DNA of 64,000 nucleotides from positions 1,488,001 to 1,552,000 of the forward strand of contig CAWHTG010000004.1 in assembly GCA_963832245.1 (NCBI GenBank), read 5' to 3'. Source of the DNA: JABDBE01 sp963832245 (lineage in GTDB: Bacteria; Acidobacteriota; Terriglobia; Terriglobales; Acidobacteriaceae). The notes below the pieces were generated by a model that was given only the letters and a program-made list of their open reading frames with translations, ran no database searches and was not told where the DNA came from. Shown here piece by piece: positions 42,526 through 50,555 of the stretch (position 1 is its first letter; each line of letters begins with the position of its first letter). The position numbers and the translations under genes are program-made.

Positions 42526-43659
42526 TTATCTGGCAGGCGGATTCAATCCAGCCACAGAAGCCCCTTGCCGATAAGGAGCTAGCTCCGGCGGCGGCTCCGA
42601 TGGGCGGCGATGCAGGACGGGAGCGTTGGGCACGCCGTCGCCCGGACGGTGCCGGCGCAGGATAGGCCGATCCGCCCCGGCGAGCTTGGCTTTCACTTCC
42701 TGGAATTCGTTGGTATCGACCACATAGTTACCTCGGCTTGGGAGCAGCGTGGAAATCTCTGTTTGCGCTTTCTGGATGCGCTCTTCCGTAGGCGGATATG
42801 TGGCGAACGCTCGAGCGATCTGGCTGACGAAACCGGCCTTAGGCTGTGCGGCCATCCGAGCACGCATCTGAGTTTCTTTGCTGTGCAACTTTTCCAGTAC
42901 GTCGACAAAGGCCTGCGGGTCGTAACCGGCGGCGTATTGATATTCAATGCCGAGCAGGTCCGCCTCCATTTCTGCATCCCGGCTGAATTTTTTTAAGGCA
43001 AGTGGGCCTATCTGCTTTGTGCCTAGTCCCGCTGGGCCGCCGAGGTAAATGAGCGGAAAGGAGATCATGTTCCAGGCATACTTCCGGGTGGCAAATCGAG
43101 TCGCGTGCCGCGCGGCAACGTGCGCGATCTCCCGGGCCATCAGACCGGCGAGCTCCGCTTCGCTGTCGACCTCCATGATCAATCCCGTGTCTACGTAGAG
43201 GAAGCCGCCCGGCAGGGCAAAGATTCTGAGATCTAGACAATCAATCACCTTGATGGTGAATGGCACCTGGGCGTCGGAGTTGCGGGCGATTTTTTGGGCA
43301 AGGCGATTAATGTAGTCATTAATATCTGGATCGGTGATGAATCTCGTGTGCTCATCAATCGAATCCGCCATCGCCTTTCCCAGCGCGCGCTCTTTCTCCA
43401 ACGAGTAGAGATTCACGCCTTTGCCAATGCTTCGCTGCCCAATGCGGTCAACGTCGTATTTCCCGGATTTCTCTATTTTTTCTCCGGTACCGAGCGCGGT
43501 CTGAGATTTTGAAGAGGCAGAAATTGAAGTTTGCTCCGCGGCCTTGGATACGTCAGGTGCTGCAGTGTCCGAAGCCCCCACGCGGAGCACGCAGAAGAGC
43601 AGGCCGGTGGAGCAGATCGCGAGCCGTGCGGAGTAGCGGATAGGAGAAAGCTGTTTCAC
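42526..43659 (-). CDS. M48-like peptidase with altered zinc motif (RExxH)
   Basis: 377 residues from GTG 43659, chosen because a signal peptide follows (YSARLAICSTGLLFCVLRVG) and AGGCGGG lies upstream; the frame stays open to 43884. The M48 fold is clear: FIVDPDINDYINRLAQKI-like start, ALPGGFLYVDTGLIMEVDSE, and EMEADLLGIEYQYAAGYDP with the third ligand Glu. The zinc motif should be HExxH but reads REIAH (Arg codon at 43132-43134). Changing His to this Arg codon needs two base changes, so a single sequencing error does not explain it. It probably lacks normal zinc protease activity. Periplasmic. Confidence 0.8.
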   Translation of the reverse strand: MKQLSPIRYSARLAICSTGLLFCVLRVGASDTAAPDVSKAAEQTSISASSKSQTALGTGEKIEKSGKYDVDRIGQRSIGKGVNLYSLEKERALGKAMADSIDEHTRFITDPDINDYINRLAQKIARNSDAQVPFTIKVIDCLDLRIFALPGGFLYVDTGLIMEVDSEAELAGLMAREIAHVAARHATRFATRKYAWNMISFPLIYLGGPAGLGTKQIGPLALKKFSRDAEMEADLLGIEYQYAAGYDPQAFVDVLEKLHSKETQMRARMAAQPKAGFVSQIARAFATYPPTEERIQKAQTEISTLLPSRGNYVVDTNEFQEVKAKLAGADRPILRRHRPGDGVPNAPVLHRRPSEPPPELAPYRQGASVAGLNPPAR

Positions 43660-44260
43660 CCAGCGCCCGCCTAGAAGGCTCCGGGAAGTGCACGACAATC
43701 CTGGCTCTATATGCGGCGCGGTGACGTTCCTCCAGGCTATGAAAGGCTTTTCACATATGGGTAAAATTCTTGACTTGGAGGGCGCCGCGCCATGTGGGAC
43801 GTCAACTCGCCAAAGCTCGTCGCGGGGGCCTATTAAGGCTGTAGCCTCTTTGAAAGACGGGCAATCCTCGGCGGTAAGAGCCACTTATGCACCTCAACGC
43901 GCGGCTCCATGCTTCCAGGAGGTCCCGACGCGTTGCCGTTCTGGGCAGGTATAGAGCACGGATCGGTCCAAAGGGGAGGGGGCGCCAAGCTGCGCCAGGC
44001 TCGAATAAATCGCGGTTACCAGTAACCACCAAGTAGCTTACCGTGAGATGAAGGTGGGGACTCATGCAGCCGGCGTCGGGATGTTCATCTTGGTCTCGTC
44101 TTACCGGTTTGATTCGTCGTCCCCACCTTTACAAAGAACGTAAAGGTGGGCCAGCCTCCGTGTTCGTGATGTTAGCGAGATCAAAAGCCTGGGCCACCCG
44201 CACTCCAGAGCATTTCTTGCATCTACGTGTAAAGTACACATATGTACTCCGGGGGGATTC
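43660..44260. other. Gene-free stretch with hairpins
   Basis: About 600 bp with only chance frames. It holds the palindrome GGTTACCAGTAACC (44014-44027) and the stem CCCACCTTTAC/GTAAAGGTGGG (44122-44132, 44140-44150). An additional AAGGTGGGGAC (44051-44061) could compete for the same left arm. It separates the M48-like gene from the accessory cluster and should hold the promoters of both neighbours. Confidence 0.4.
44122..44150. repeat. 11-bp perfect hairpin
   Basis: CCCACCTTTAC and GTAAAGGTGGG with a 7-nt loop, no T tail. A second possible partner for the left arm lies at 44051-44061, so two alternative foldings exist. Confidence 0.5.
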
Positions 44261-44656
44261 ATGGCGAACACACAGACGCTGATAGCTCAGGCCTACTCTG
44301 CCTTCAACCATCGGGATATCGACAGCGCCCTGGCGCTCATGAGTGAGAACGTTAGCTGGCCCAAGGCATCGGAAGGCGGGCGTGCTGTCGGGAAAGAAGA
44401 GATTCGGTCCTACTGGACCCGTCAGTGGAAGGAGTTTGATCCTCACGTGGAACCACTTGAGGTAATCGACCAGGACGGCGGCATTACCGAAGTCAAAGTT
44501 CATCAGCTCGTGAAAAGCCTCAGTGGCGATGTCCTTTCTGACAGTGAAGTGTGGCACGTTTATACCATCGCGAACGGTCTCATTGAACGCATGGACCTCA
44601 AGGGAAGCGAAACGAGCTCGGACCCAGCCCCATCTGCAGCATTCTCCAGACACTAG
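44261..44656 (+). CDS. SnoaL/NTF2-like protein
   Basis: 131 residues. The cone-shaped NTF2-like fold is suggested by LIAQAYSAFNHRDIDSALAL, MSENVSWP, a GKEEIRSYWTRQW helix, then the strands TEVKVHQLVKS and EVWHVYTIANGLIERMDLKG. Such proteins bind or isomerise small molecules; many are uncharacterised. Ribosome site GGGGGGA. It is the first member of the small-protein cluster that continues to 49.9 kb, on the opposite strand to most of it. Confidence 0.8.
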   Translation: MANTQTLIAQAYSAFNHRDIDSALALMSENVSWPKASEGGRAVGKEEIRSYWTRQWKEFDPHVEPLEVIDQDGGITEVKVHQLVKSLSGDVLSDSEVWHVYTIANGLIERMDLKGSETSSDPAPSAAFSRH

Positions 44657-44791
44657 GCGGACGGCCTATCTTTACCGATCTTTGTACCGTTCCCAGACCG
44701 ACAATCTCCAGCTAATCCATCTTTTTTCAACTTGAGCGCCACGGTCAATGCTGGCGACGTGTTGCTGATTGTGGAATAATCTGCGACATGG

Positions 44792-45172
44792 TTATTCGGT
44801 GCGGAGAGTTAAGATTCCGGCGAGGTGCTCCTTGTTTCGCATCGCAACAATCACCCAAAGCGCAACTACGACGATCGCCAGCGGAAGCCCGGACGGCGCC
44901 ATGAAGAGGTGAAAGAAGAAGATATTCACGATCACCGGCCCGAGAATGATCAGCGCCAGCGGCACAAAACGGTTGACCAACAGCAGCAACCCTCCGATGG
45001 TCTGAACCGCGAAAATGACGACATAGAGATGGGAGGTGAAGAGTATGCCAGCGAACTGACCGGCCAGGCCCGTCGGAGGCGGTGCTGGAATGAAGTTAAA
45101 AAATCCGTTCAAGCCGAAAACGAAAAAGGTCAACCCCATAAGCAAACGCGCAATCAACGAAGCGATTTTCAT
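44792..45172 (-). CDS. DoxX-like small membrane protein
   Basis: 126 residues with four hydrophobic segments: LIARLLMGLTFFVFGLNGFF (DoxX-type start), LYVVIFAVQTIGGLLLLVNR, PLALIILGPVIVNIFFFHLF and LPLAIVVVALWVIVAM. Strong ribosome site GGAGGGGG. It lies 24 bp after the RibD-like gene on the same strand. Confidence 0.75.
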   Translation of the reverse strand: MKIASLIARLLMGLTFFVFGLNGFFNFIPAPPPTGLAGQFAGILFTSHLYVVIFAVQTIGGLLLLVNRFVPLALIILGPVIVNIFFFHLFMAPSGLPLAIVVVALWVIVAMRNKEHLAGILTLRTE

Positions 45173-45196
45173 CTACCCCCTCCGCAGATTTTTGTG

Positions 45197-45751
45197 TCAC
45201 TGTTTCAAGTAACGAAGCGCAACACATCCCGATTTAAGAACCTTTGACTCAACAAGTTTCAGTTGTAATCTCTCCCGCAGGCTAACGCCTTCCATCAACC
45301 GTCTCCCTTCCCCAGCAATGATTGGCATAACGACAAAACGATATTCGTCCACCAGACCAAGCTCTATAAGCTGTGAAGGAATATCTACACCACCGACCAG
45401 AATATTTTTGCCTGGTTCTTGCTTCAATTTAAGTATTTCATCGTGAAGGTTCGTACGAACAATTCTCGTATTTTTATCTTCAGCGCTGTCTAACGATCGT
45501 GAAAAAACAATCTTCTTCTTGGAGACAAAGGTTTGAGCAAATTCGATATCCGCTTTTGTCTCGGACTGGCTTTTTGCAATATCAGGCCAATAAGGAACCA
45601 TCAATTGATAGGTTTTACGGCCATAGACAAGCAGGTCAAAATCTCGCAAGAGGTGCGTGTAATGTTCAAGTACTTCTTCATCGGGATTGAATTTGGTATG
45701 GTCGCAGCAGCCATCCAGGGTAAGGTTGATTGCGTAGATTACATTTCTCAT
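45197..45751 (-). CDS. RibD C-terminal/dihydrofolate reductase-like protein
   Basis: 184 residues from ATG 45751 (AAAGGA site). DHFR-like family features: VIYAINLTLDGCCDHT start, LLVYGRKTYQLMVPYWPDI, KKIVFSRSLD, GKNILVGGVDIPSQLIELGL and EYRFVVMPIIAGEGRRLMEG. Members are NADPH-dependent reductases of unknown substrate. Codon use is visibly richer in A/T than in neighbours, with many Lys and Ile codons ending in A or T, which suggests acquisition from a lower-GC donor (inference). Confidence 0.85.
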   Translation of the reverse strand: MRNVIYAINLTLDGCCDHTKFNPDEEVLEHYTHLLRDFDLLVYGRKTYQLMVPYWPDIAKSQSETKADIEFAQTFVSKKKIVFSRSLDSAEDKNTRIVRTNLHDEILKLKQEPGKNILVGGVDIPSQLIELGLVDEYRFVVMPIIAGEGRRLMEGVSLRERLQLKLVESKVLKSGCVALRYLKQ

Positions 45752-45892
45752 TTGGTTGTCCTTTCTTATGTACCGGCGCTTATGCGCCCTTTGCACAATT
45801 CGGTTTAGCTCCCTTCCGTTCCGTCTTTCCGGCGGCTACATAGCCGTCGTACGAGGCGTCGCGAAATCGACAAGGCACGGAGAGTTTTTTTA

Positions 45893-46318
45893 CTACTGGC
45901 GCATCTCAGCGGCGACGTCGTCGCCGAACTTCTTTTGGATCTCCTTTTGGGTCTCGGGATCGAAGTCGGCTAGCTCAAACATGCGGCGAACTTCGACCAT
46001 TTCGTTATCCTTTCCGGGGATGCGCGAGGCCCATTCAAGCGCCTCTTCGCGCGACTTCACCTGGATGATCCAGTAGCCGCCGACCACTTCCTTCGTTTCG
46101 GCAAACGGGCCGTCGGTAACTATCGACTTTCCGCTTTTGAAGGTGACGCGCGCGCTCATCGTTGAGGGCGGGGTCAGCCCGTCGAGCGCGAGCAGCACGC
46201 CGGCTTTCCCTAGTTGCTCGTTGTACTTGCCCATTGCCTCCATGCTTTTGAGGTCGGGTACCCAGCCGGGTTTTGCGTTTTCGTAGTCTTTCGGAAACAT
46301 GATCATCATGAAGCGCAT
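45893..46318 (-). CDS. YCII-related (DGPF) protein
   Basis: 141 residues with strong AAGGAG site. MRFMMIMFPKDYENAKPGWV start, IVTDGPFAETKEVVGGYWII and SREEALEWASRIPGKDNEMV match the YCII/PhnB-like family. It is the second of three YCII genes in the window and lies upstream of the RibD-like gene. It could be part of a minus-strand transcription unit running from 48 kb to 44.8 kb. Confidence 0.85.
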   Translation of the reverse strand: MRFMMIMFPKDYENAKPGWVPDLKSMEAMGKYNEQLGKAGVLLALDGLTPPSTMSARVTFKSGKSIVTDGPFAETKEVVGGYWIIQVKSREEALEWASRIPGKDNEMVEVRRMFELADFDPETQKEIQKKFGDDVAAEMRQ

Positions 46319-46417
46319 CGTTTTCTCCTTGAGTGTTGAGCGGACACCTATCAGGGCCGCTACTTTTCTGAATTTCTATTTTTGGCCCGGCGGGACTTAA
46401 CATTTGCCGCTGAGTGT

Positions 46418-47167
46418 TTACATGCTCGGTGCCGGCGTTCCATCGGACCATTTGTCTACTCCTATCAGGAAGACGGACAGTGGTGGGAAGGATTTGAGTT
46501 GTGGGTAGGATTGCCCGGAGATGTACCAGTAATTCACGGAGATGAGTGGGGAGTTTGTGAGATTTGCGCCCCAGGCTGCACCATCTTTCGCTGTTTCGTA
46601 GAACATCAGATGGGGGCCGTTGTGGCCGCCGTTGTCGGTTAGATACGAGCCCTTCGACATCATGTAGGAAACAGTTCCCGGCTCGAGGGGTGGTAATTCT
46701 TTTTTGTCTATCGCTGCTTTGATTGCGGCGATGACTTCGGCTTTGGAACCGCCAGCCAGAAGCAGTTCGGTGCGTTTGTAGGCGTATGGAAGGATGGAGC
46801 GGGCGGCTGGTGGATTGAGGCAATCTGCGGCGCGGACTTTTGGATTCCAAAATTCCGGGTTATCAAACATGGCCAACCAGCCGCGTCCGACCCAGCAGAC
46901 CCAGCCGGTTTTTCCTTCGACTGCGGTTTCGTAGCCGTGACGGGTCAAGACGACGACCGAGGCGTCGTGGGAGATGGCGTCTGGAGCGGCGCTGCGGGCT
47001 AAGGTGATTTCAGCGTCGCGATCCATCAGATATTGTTCTACCGGGGCCATCGATGGATAGGGTTGACTGGGGTCTTGTGCGGCTGCGGGCAAGGATGCCG
47101 CCGCGATCAGCGAAGCAACGAGTGCGAGTGCGCTTAGGAAAATGCTGTGTATTTGATTTCGGGTCAC
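46418..47167 (-). CDS. Secreted protein of unknown family, paralogue of the next gene upstream
   Basis: 249 residues from GTG 47167, chosen because GGAGGAAAGCG precedes it and a signal peptide follows (SIFLSALALVASLIAAASLP, ending AAAQ); the frame is open to 47239. The mature domain shares many blocks with the product of 47240-47950: YLMxxRxAEIxLARSAAP, VLxRHGxETAVxGK, FWNPKVR, AARSxLP, KKELPxxEPG, PHLMFY, WGANL and a final WSDGT. One Cys pair (GWVCWV and ADCLNPP) is conserved and may form a disulfide. No known domain recognised. Confidence 0.65.
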   Translation of the reverse strand: MTRNQIHSIFLSALALVASLIAAASLPAAAQDPSQPYPSMAPVEQYLMDRDAEITLARSAAPDAISHDASVVVLTRHGYETAVEGKTGWVCWVGRGWLAMFDNPEFWNPKVRAADCLNPPAARSILPYAYKRTELLLAGGSKAEVIAAIKAAIDKKELPPLEPGTVSYMMSKGSYLTDNGGHNGPHLMFYETAKDGAAWGANLTNSPLISVNYWYISGQSYPQLKSFPPLSVFLIGVDKWSDGTPAPSM

Positions 47168-47239
47168 CGCTTTCCTCCATACTTTTTCGTTTTCTACTGC
47201 TTCGTTCATACTTCTACCGAACCCACTCTTGTCGAACAT

Positions 47240-47950
47240 TTAGCGGCCTTCCGTTCCGTCTGACCACCGTTGCACGGCGACCACGAACTCAGTCAACTGC
47301 TCCCCGGCGTCGCTCATAGCAAGGATGGGAGAATCCGGCAGATTCGCTCCCCAGGTTGCGGGGTCGGTCTGCGAATAGTAAAACATGAGGTGAGGAGGCC
47401 AGTGTGCGGTGCTGTCGCCGCCGTATCCTTGCTTCGACAGCATGTAGCACATCGCCCCGGGTTCCATCGCCGGCAGTTCTTTTTTGTCTACGGCGGCCGC
47501 GATGGCCTTGTCCGTCTGAGCTTTCGTGCGCCCCGTCAGGATCAAATCGGTCCTTTTGATGTTGCGTGGAAGGTAGGAACGCGCGGCTGCCGCGTTATAA
47601 CAGATCGGAGTCCGCACTTTCGGATTCCAAAAGTCAGGATCGGGTGCGGAAGTCCACGAACGTTCCACGATACACACGAAACCGTTTTTGCCTTTGACTG
47701 CCGTTTCGAAGCCATGACGTCCAAGAACCAGGACCTCTGCATCGCGTGAAATGGACTCCGGTGCAGCACTTCGCGCCAGGGCTATTTCCGCACGCCGATC
47801 CGTCATGAGGTATTGGTCGATCGAGGCCATGTTCGGATAAGGTGTCGTGGCATCCTGTGCCATCGCCTGGTTCGCCGTACAGAACGTACCGAGCACAACA
47901 AGCAGTGCGAAGCTTTTGATTGCGATTGCGCCAACCTTCTTTTTCCGCAT
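47240..47950 (-). CDS. Secreted protein of unknown family, tandem paralogue
   Basis: 236 residues from ATG 47950, chosen for CAGGAGGAAAAACG and the signal peptide (GAIAIKSFALLVVLGTFCTA ending QAMAQ). It is a clear tandem duplicate of the gene at 46418-47167, with the same block order. The Cys pair (FVCIVERSW and TPICYN) is kept. The stop lies directly before an in-frame ATG of the downstream paralogue frame, but the downstream gene more likely starts at its own GTG. Function unknown, periplasmic or extracellular. Confidence 0.65.
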   Translation of the reverse strand: MRKKKVGAIAIKSFALLVVLGTFCTANQAMAQDATTPYPNMASIDQYLMTDRRAEIALARSAAPESISRDAEVLVLGRHGFETAVKGKNGFVCIVERSWTSAPDPDFWNPKVRTPICYNAAAARSYLPRNIKRTDLILTGRTKAQTDKAIAAAVDKKELPAMEPGAMCYMLSKQGYGGDSTAHWPPHLMFYYSQTDPATWGANLPDSPILAMSDAGEQLTEFVVAVQRWSDGTEGR

Positions 47951-48024
47951 CGTTTTTCCTCCTGAGAACGGGGCCGAGTCCAATACGTTGATATCAACGA
48001 ACATGACTTCCGTCGGGTCATCCG

Positions 48025-48363
48025 TCAGAGAAACGGGCGCACCTCGACCGGCGCCCGACAGGCGACGGCAGCCTTGCGTCCCCACGCTAGTGCATCATCC
48101 AGATTGGCGACTTCCAGCACCCAAAAACCGCCTATGTGCTCCTTGGTCTCGATGTACGGCCCGTCGGTGATGAGCACCTTGCCATCGGGCCGCGCCCGCA
48201 GCGACTTTGCGCGGCGGGCCGGGGAGAGGCCGCCAACGAAAATCCTGACACCGGCAGCCACCATCTCGTCGTTGAGCACGTCGATATCGCGGTGCATCGC
48301 TTCGCCCTCTGTGGACGGGTCGTAGTCGTCGGGGTGGTGAATAGCAACCAAATACTGCGTCAT
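48025..48363 (-). CDS. YCII-related (DGPF) protein
   Basis: 112 residues from ATG 48363 (GGAG site); an open frame extends upstream to 48621 through the repeat and is not coding. Family marks: MTQYLVAIHHPDDYDPS start, KVLITDGPYIETKEHIGGFW (DGPYxE variant of DGPFAE) and LDDALAWGRKAAVACRAPVE. It is the third YCII protein of the window, 74 bp upstream of the tandem secreted paralogues. Confidence 0.85.
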   Translation of the reverse strand: MTQYLVAIHHPDDYDPSTEGEAMHRDIDVLNDEMVAAGVRIFVGGLSPARRAKSLRARPDGKVLITDGPYIETKEHIGGFWVLEVANLDDALAWGRKAAVACRAPVEVRPFL

Positions 48364-48537
48364 GATTTCTCCATTCTCCGGTAACGGTCTTCTTCCTGTG
48401 ACGGCCTTCTTCCTGTAACGTCTGGGGCGGGCCGGTTGCCCTGCCTTCACGATATAGTCGAACGGCCGGACCGGAATTCGACAAATCGTCCAAGAAATTT
48501 TGCTTCTTCCGCGCTTTAGAACGGTCTGGAGGAAACT

Positions 48538-48618
48538 CGGGGACAGACGGGACGTACCCCAGTTTCTTTTACGCCGGTGAGTCGAAAGGAACCCTGGTGA
48601 ACGTCCCGTCTGTCCCCG
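48538..48618. repeat. 18-bp perfect inverted repeat (REP-like)
   Basis: CGGGGACAGACGGGACGT (48538-48555) and ACGTCCCGTCTGTCCCCG (48601-48618) are perfect reverse complements. In the 45-nt loop CCAGTTTCTTTT and AAAGGAACCCTGG pair further, giving a long hairpin. The element lies between the DoxX and YCII genes. The GGGGACAGACGGGACGT sequence is of the kind mobilised by REP-associated (RAYT/TnpA-REP) transposases. No such gene is in the window. Confidence 0.65.
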
Positions 48619-48639
48619 CATTCCGCGTCCGTCGATCGA

Positions 48640-49113
48640 TCACCTCAGTAACTGGCCGGCGAGCCAGTAATCGACACTGAACTTTCCCGGGCCAGAGCAG
48701 AGCAGCCAGATAAAGAAGAGCACGTACAGGACTTCCGGAAGGTAGAGAAAATCGTCGAGCCAGCTAAGAGGCGAAAGTCCTTTAGGCAAGGTGGAAATCG
48801 CTTCGGTCAGGGTGGCGACAGTCATATCGATCATTAAAGCCACGCAGGCCGGGCTCGAAAGAAACCCCACGGTCACCAAGGATCCGCCAACGAATTCGAC
48901 ACCCGATACGAAATAAGCCGTCTGGTGGGGAAACGGGACTTTGGCCTTAACCAGCGTTTCGTAAACAGGTTTCGTGCCGCCGGCGACAAACAATTTGTTT
49001 CCCCCGGAGATGGCGAAGAACAGCCCGATCGAAACGCGTACCAGCAGGATGGCATATTGTTCCAAATCGCTGCTACCCAGCAGCGCAAACTGGACCAACC
49101 GTTTCCAATCCAT
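48640..49113 (-). CDS. DoxX-family membrane protein
   Basis: 157 residues. LVRVSIGLFFAISGGNKLFV is the DoxX start motif. Further helices: TAYFVSGVEFVGGSLVTVGF, ACVALMIDMTVATLTEAIST and YLPEVLYVLFFIWLLCSGPG. DoxX-family proteins are linked to oxidative and thiol stress. Very strong GGAGG site. It lies 36 bp after the SnoaL-like gene on the same strand. Confidence 0.88.
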   Translation of the reverse strand: MDWKRLVQFALLGSSDLEQYAILLVRVSIGLFFAISGGNKLFVAGGTKPVYETLVKAKVPFPHQTAYFVSGVEFVGGSLVTVGFLSSPACVALMIDMTVATLTEAISTLPKGLSPLSWLDDFLYLPEVLYVLFFIWLLCSGPGKFSVDYWLAGQLLR

Positions 49114-49149
49114 CGCCTATTCCTCCAAGCGAATTCTCTCGTCTCGAGA

Positions 49150-49569
49150 TTATGCGTCCATCCGTTCGACCCATTGAGCGCGCGATGCCGGAGCCACGAA
49201 TGGATCCGCAAAGTACTGTGTTTCCCGCGCAACCTTGTCGCCCCTGAACTCCATGATGCTCACGGTGTAGGACGGCTTGCCGTCATAGGTCAGGATTAAT
49301 TCCGTGACCCACAGATCACCGCCGCCAATAATTCGTCGGACAGTAAACCGCTTTTTGCTCGGCTGACTAGCGCGTTGGCCCTGTATGTTGCGTCGACCGC
49401 GGGTTCGCTCGCCTGACTGCGGGTAGTCGAGCAACGCGTCCTCGTGATAGATGAGGTGCTCCGTTTCAAAATCGTTGGCATCGGACGCCGCCCAATGCCG
49501 ATCCAATGCCGCACGGATTTCTTGGTCTCGCACTCCAGAATACTGCTCCTTCTTTTCTTGATCGTTCAT
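49150..49569 (-). CDS. SnoaL/NTF2-like protein
   Basis: 139 residues. IRAALDRHWAASDANDFETE, YHEDALLDYPQSGERTRGRR, then VTELILTYDGKPSYTVSIME and ETQYFADPFVAPASRAQWVE fit the SnoaL-like polyketide cyclase fold. Ribosome site GAGGG. It lies directly upstream of the DoxX gene and is probably co-transcribed with it. Confidence 0.8.
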   Translation of the reverse strand: MNDQEKKEQYSGVRDQEIRAALDRHWAASDANDFETEHLIYHEDALLDYPQSGERTRGRRNIQGQRASQPSKKRFTVRRIIGGGDLWVTELILTYDGKPSYTVSIMEFRGDKVARETQYFADPFVAPASRAQWVERMDA

Positions 49570-49718
49570 CTTGCGCCCTCAATTTGACAAGAAGCTAAAT
49601 GCTTTAGCGGAATCGGAGTGTACGACTCGTCAGTCGCACTGTTTCTTCGATCACCCCTCGGATCGCTCCAGCGCGCAAATTGTAAGCCTAGAAGCAGCCT
49701 TGGGCGCTTGGGGGCCGA

Positions 49719-49967
49719 CTAAGGTTGGAACCCGTCCGCCATCCACTTGGCGAATAGTTCAATCCGAGATTGCTGCCAAGGACCTTCTCCTTTTGGTGGT
49801 GGGGGCGGCATTACGCCGCCGCCGATTCCACGAATGCGATCGTAGATGGCGCCAGCGTGCTTTTTGACGTCATCGTAACTTCCCAGGTTGAACGCCTTGC
49901 TCATGCCTTGAATGTCTCGCTCCGTAAAGAGCGGGCGAATGTCCATTTGAAAGCTCGTTTTCGTCAT
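49719..49967 (-). CDS. Small conserved hypothetical protein
   Basis: 82 residues (GAGG site). DIRPLFTERDIQGMSKAFNL, then SYDDVKKHAGAIYDRI, a Gly/Pro-rich turn (GGGVMPPPPPKGEGPW) and RIELFAKWMADGFQP. I recall similar short proteins with the pattern IRPLFTxxDI...DVKxHA...LFxxW in many bacteria, function unknown. The fold hints at a small helical protein resembling a cytochrome-like core without the CxxCH heme site. Confidence 0.6.
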   Translation of the reverse strand: MTKTSFQMDIRPLFTERDIQGMSKAFNLGSYDDVKKHAGAIYDRIRGIGGGVMPPPPPKGEGPWQQSRIELFAKWMADGFQP

Positions 49968-50294
49968 TGCGCCTCACAGGTATTGGTATTGGATTATACG
50001 GATGTCGCGGTCTCCTTCGTGAATCCGAAACTTCCTTATTCAGCCAGAACAAAATGGGCCGCGCAATTGGACGATGGTATTGCCCCATACTTTCGTATCG
50101 ACTGCAGTGGCGAAGTCAACCTACTTCGAGCCAGTCCTGAAATCGATCAAAGCGAAGGAAACCTCCTCCCGCACACTTGATACGAAGGGTATCGTCGATA
50201 CCTTTATCCAAATTGTTTTACTCACCTCACCTGTGGCTTAATCGCAATCGTTCGAGACGCACGTTGATCGGGCTTATGTGAAGGACAACACACC
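49968..50294. promoter_or_regulatory. Intergenic region with 15-bp operator-like palindrome
   Basis: About 325 bp without a supported gene. GGTATCG-T-CGATACC (50188-50202) is a perfect palindrome located about 95 bp before the P460 remnant. It may be an operator for the lost gene. An ATACGAAGGGTATCG direct copy overlaps it. Confidence 0.35.
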
Positions 50295-50540
50295 ATGTCT
50301 GAACTTGTGACGAAATCTGTGGCGCAAGAACAACAAGAACAAAAGATAGAAACACGCACCGCCGTGGAACGTAGCCGGCTTTACCGTCGTTGCGACAGCC
50401 CTGGCAGGGCTCGGCGTCCTCGTCGCCACGGCCGTTTACGCACAGGGCAAGTACTCGCTGAAATCGCCGAGCGGAATCGCGTTCTCCGACTTCAGGGGAT
50501 ACGAGGGCTGGGCGATCGCCAGCACCAGCGATGGGTTGCC
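50295..50540 (+). pseudogene. Cytochrome P460 remnant, frameshifted and truncated
   Basis: ATG 50295 (GAAGGA upstream) opens MSELVTKSVAQEQQEQK and then loses frame near 50360. In the +1 frame the gene continues WNVAGFTVVATALAGLGVLV (signal/anchor helix) and then GKYSLKSPSGIAFSDFRGYE, the start of mature cytochrome P460-family proteins. Similarity ends near 50530, and the convergent aldo/keto reductase gene begins to overlap at 50556. The heme-binding C-terminal CxxCH part is absent, so no functional cytochrome can be made. Confidence 0.7.
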
Positions 50541-50555
50541 GCCTCGCGGAGGCTT

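Noticed and set aside
43660..44260. Short open frames in the gene-free stretch
   Set aside because: No ribosome sites, no family patterns, and they overlap hairpins.
49770..50180. 136-codon plus-strand open frame
   Set aside because: Its first half is antisense to the small hypothetical gene at 49719-49967 and the rest has no recognisable pattern or ribosome site.
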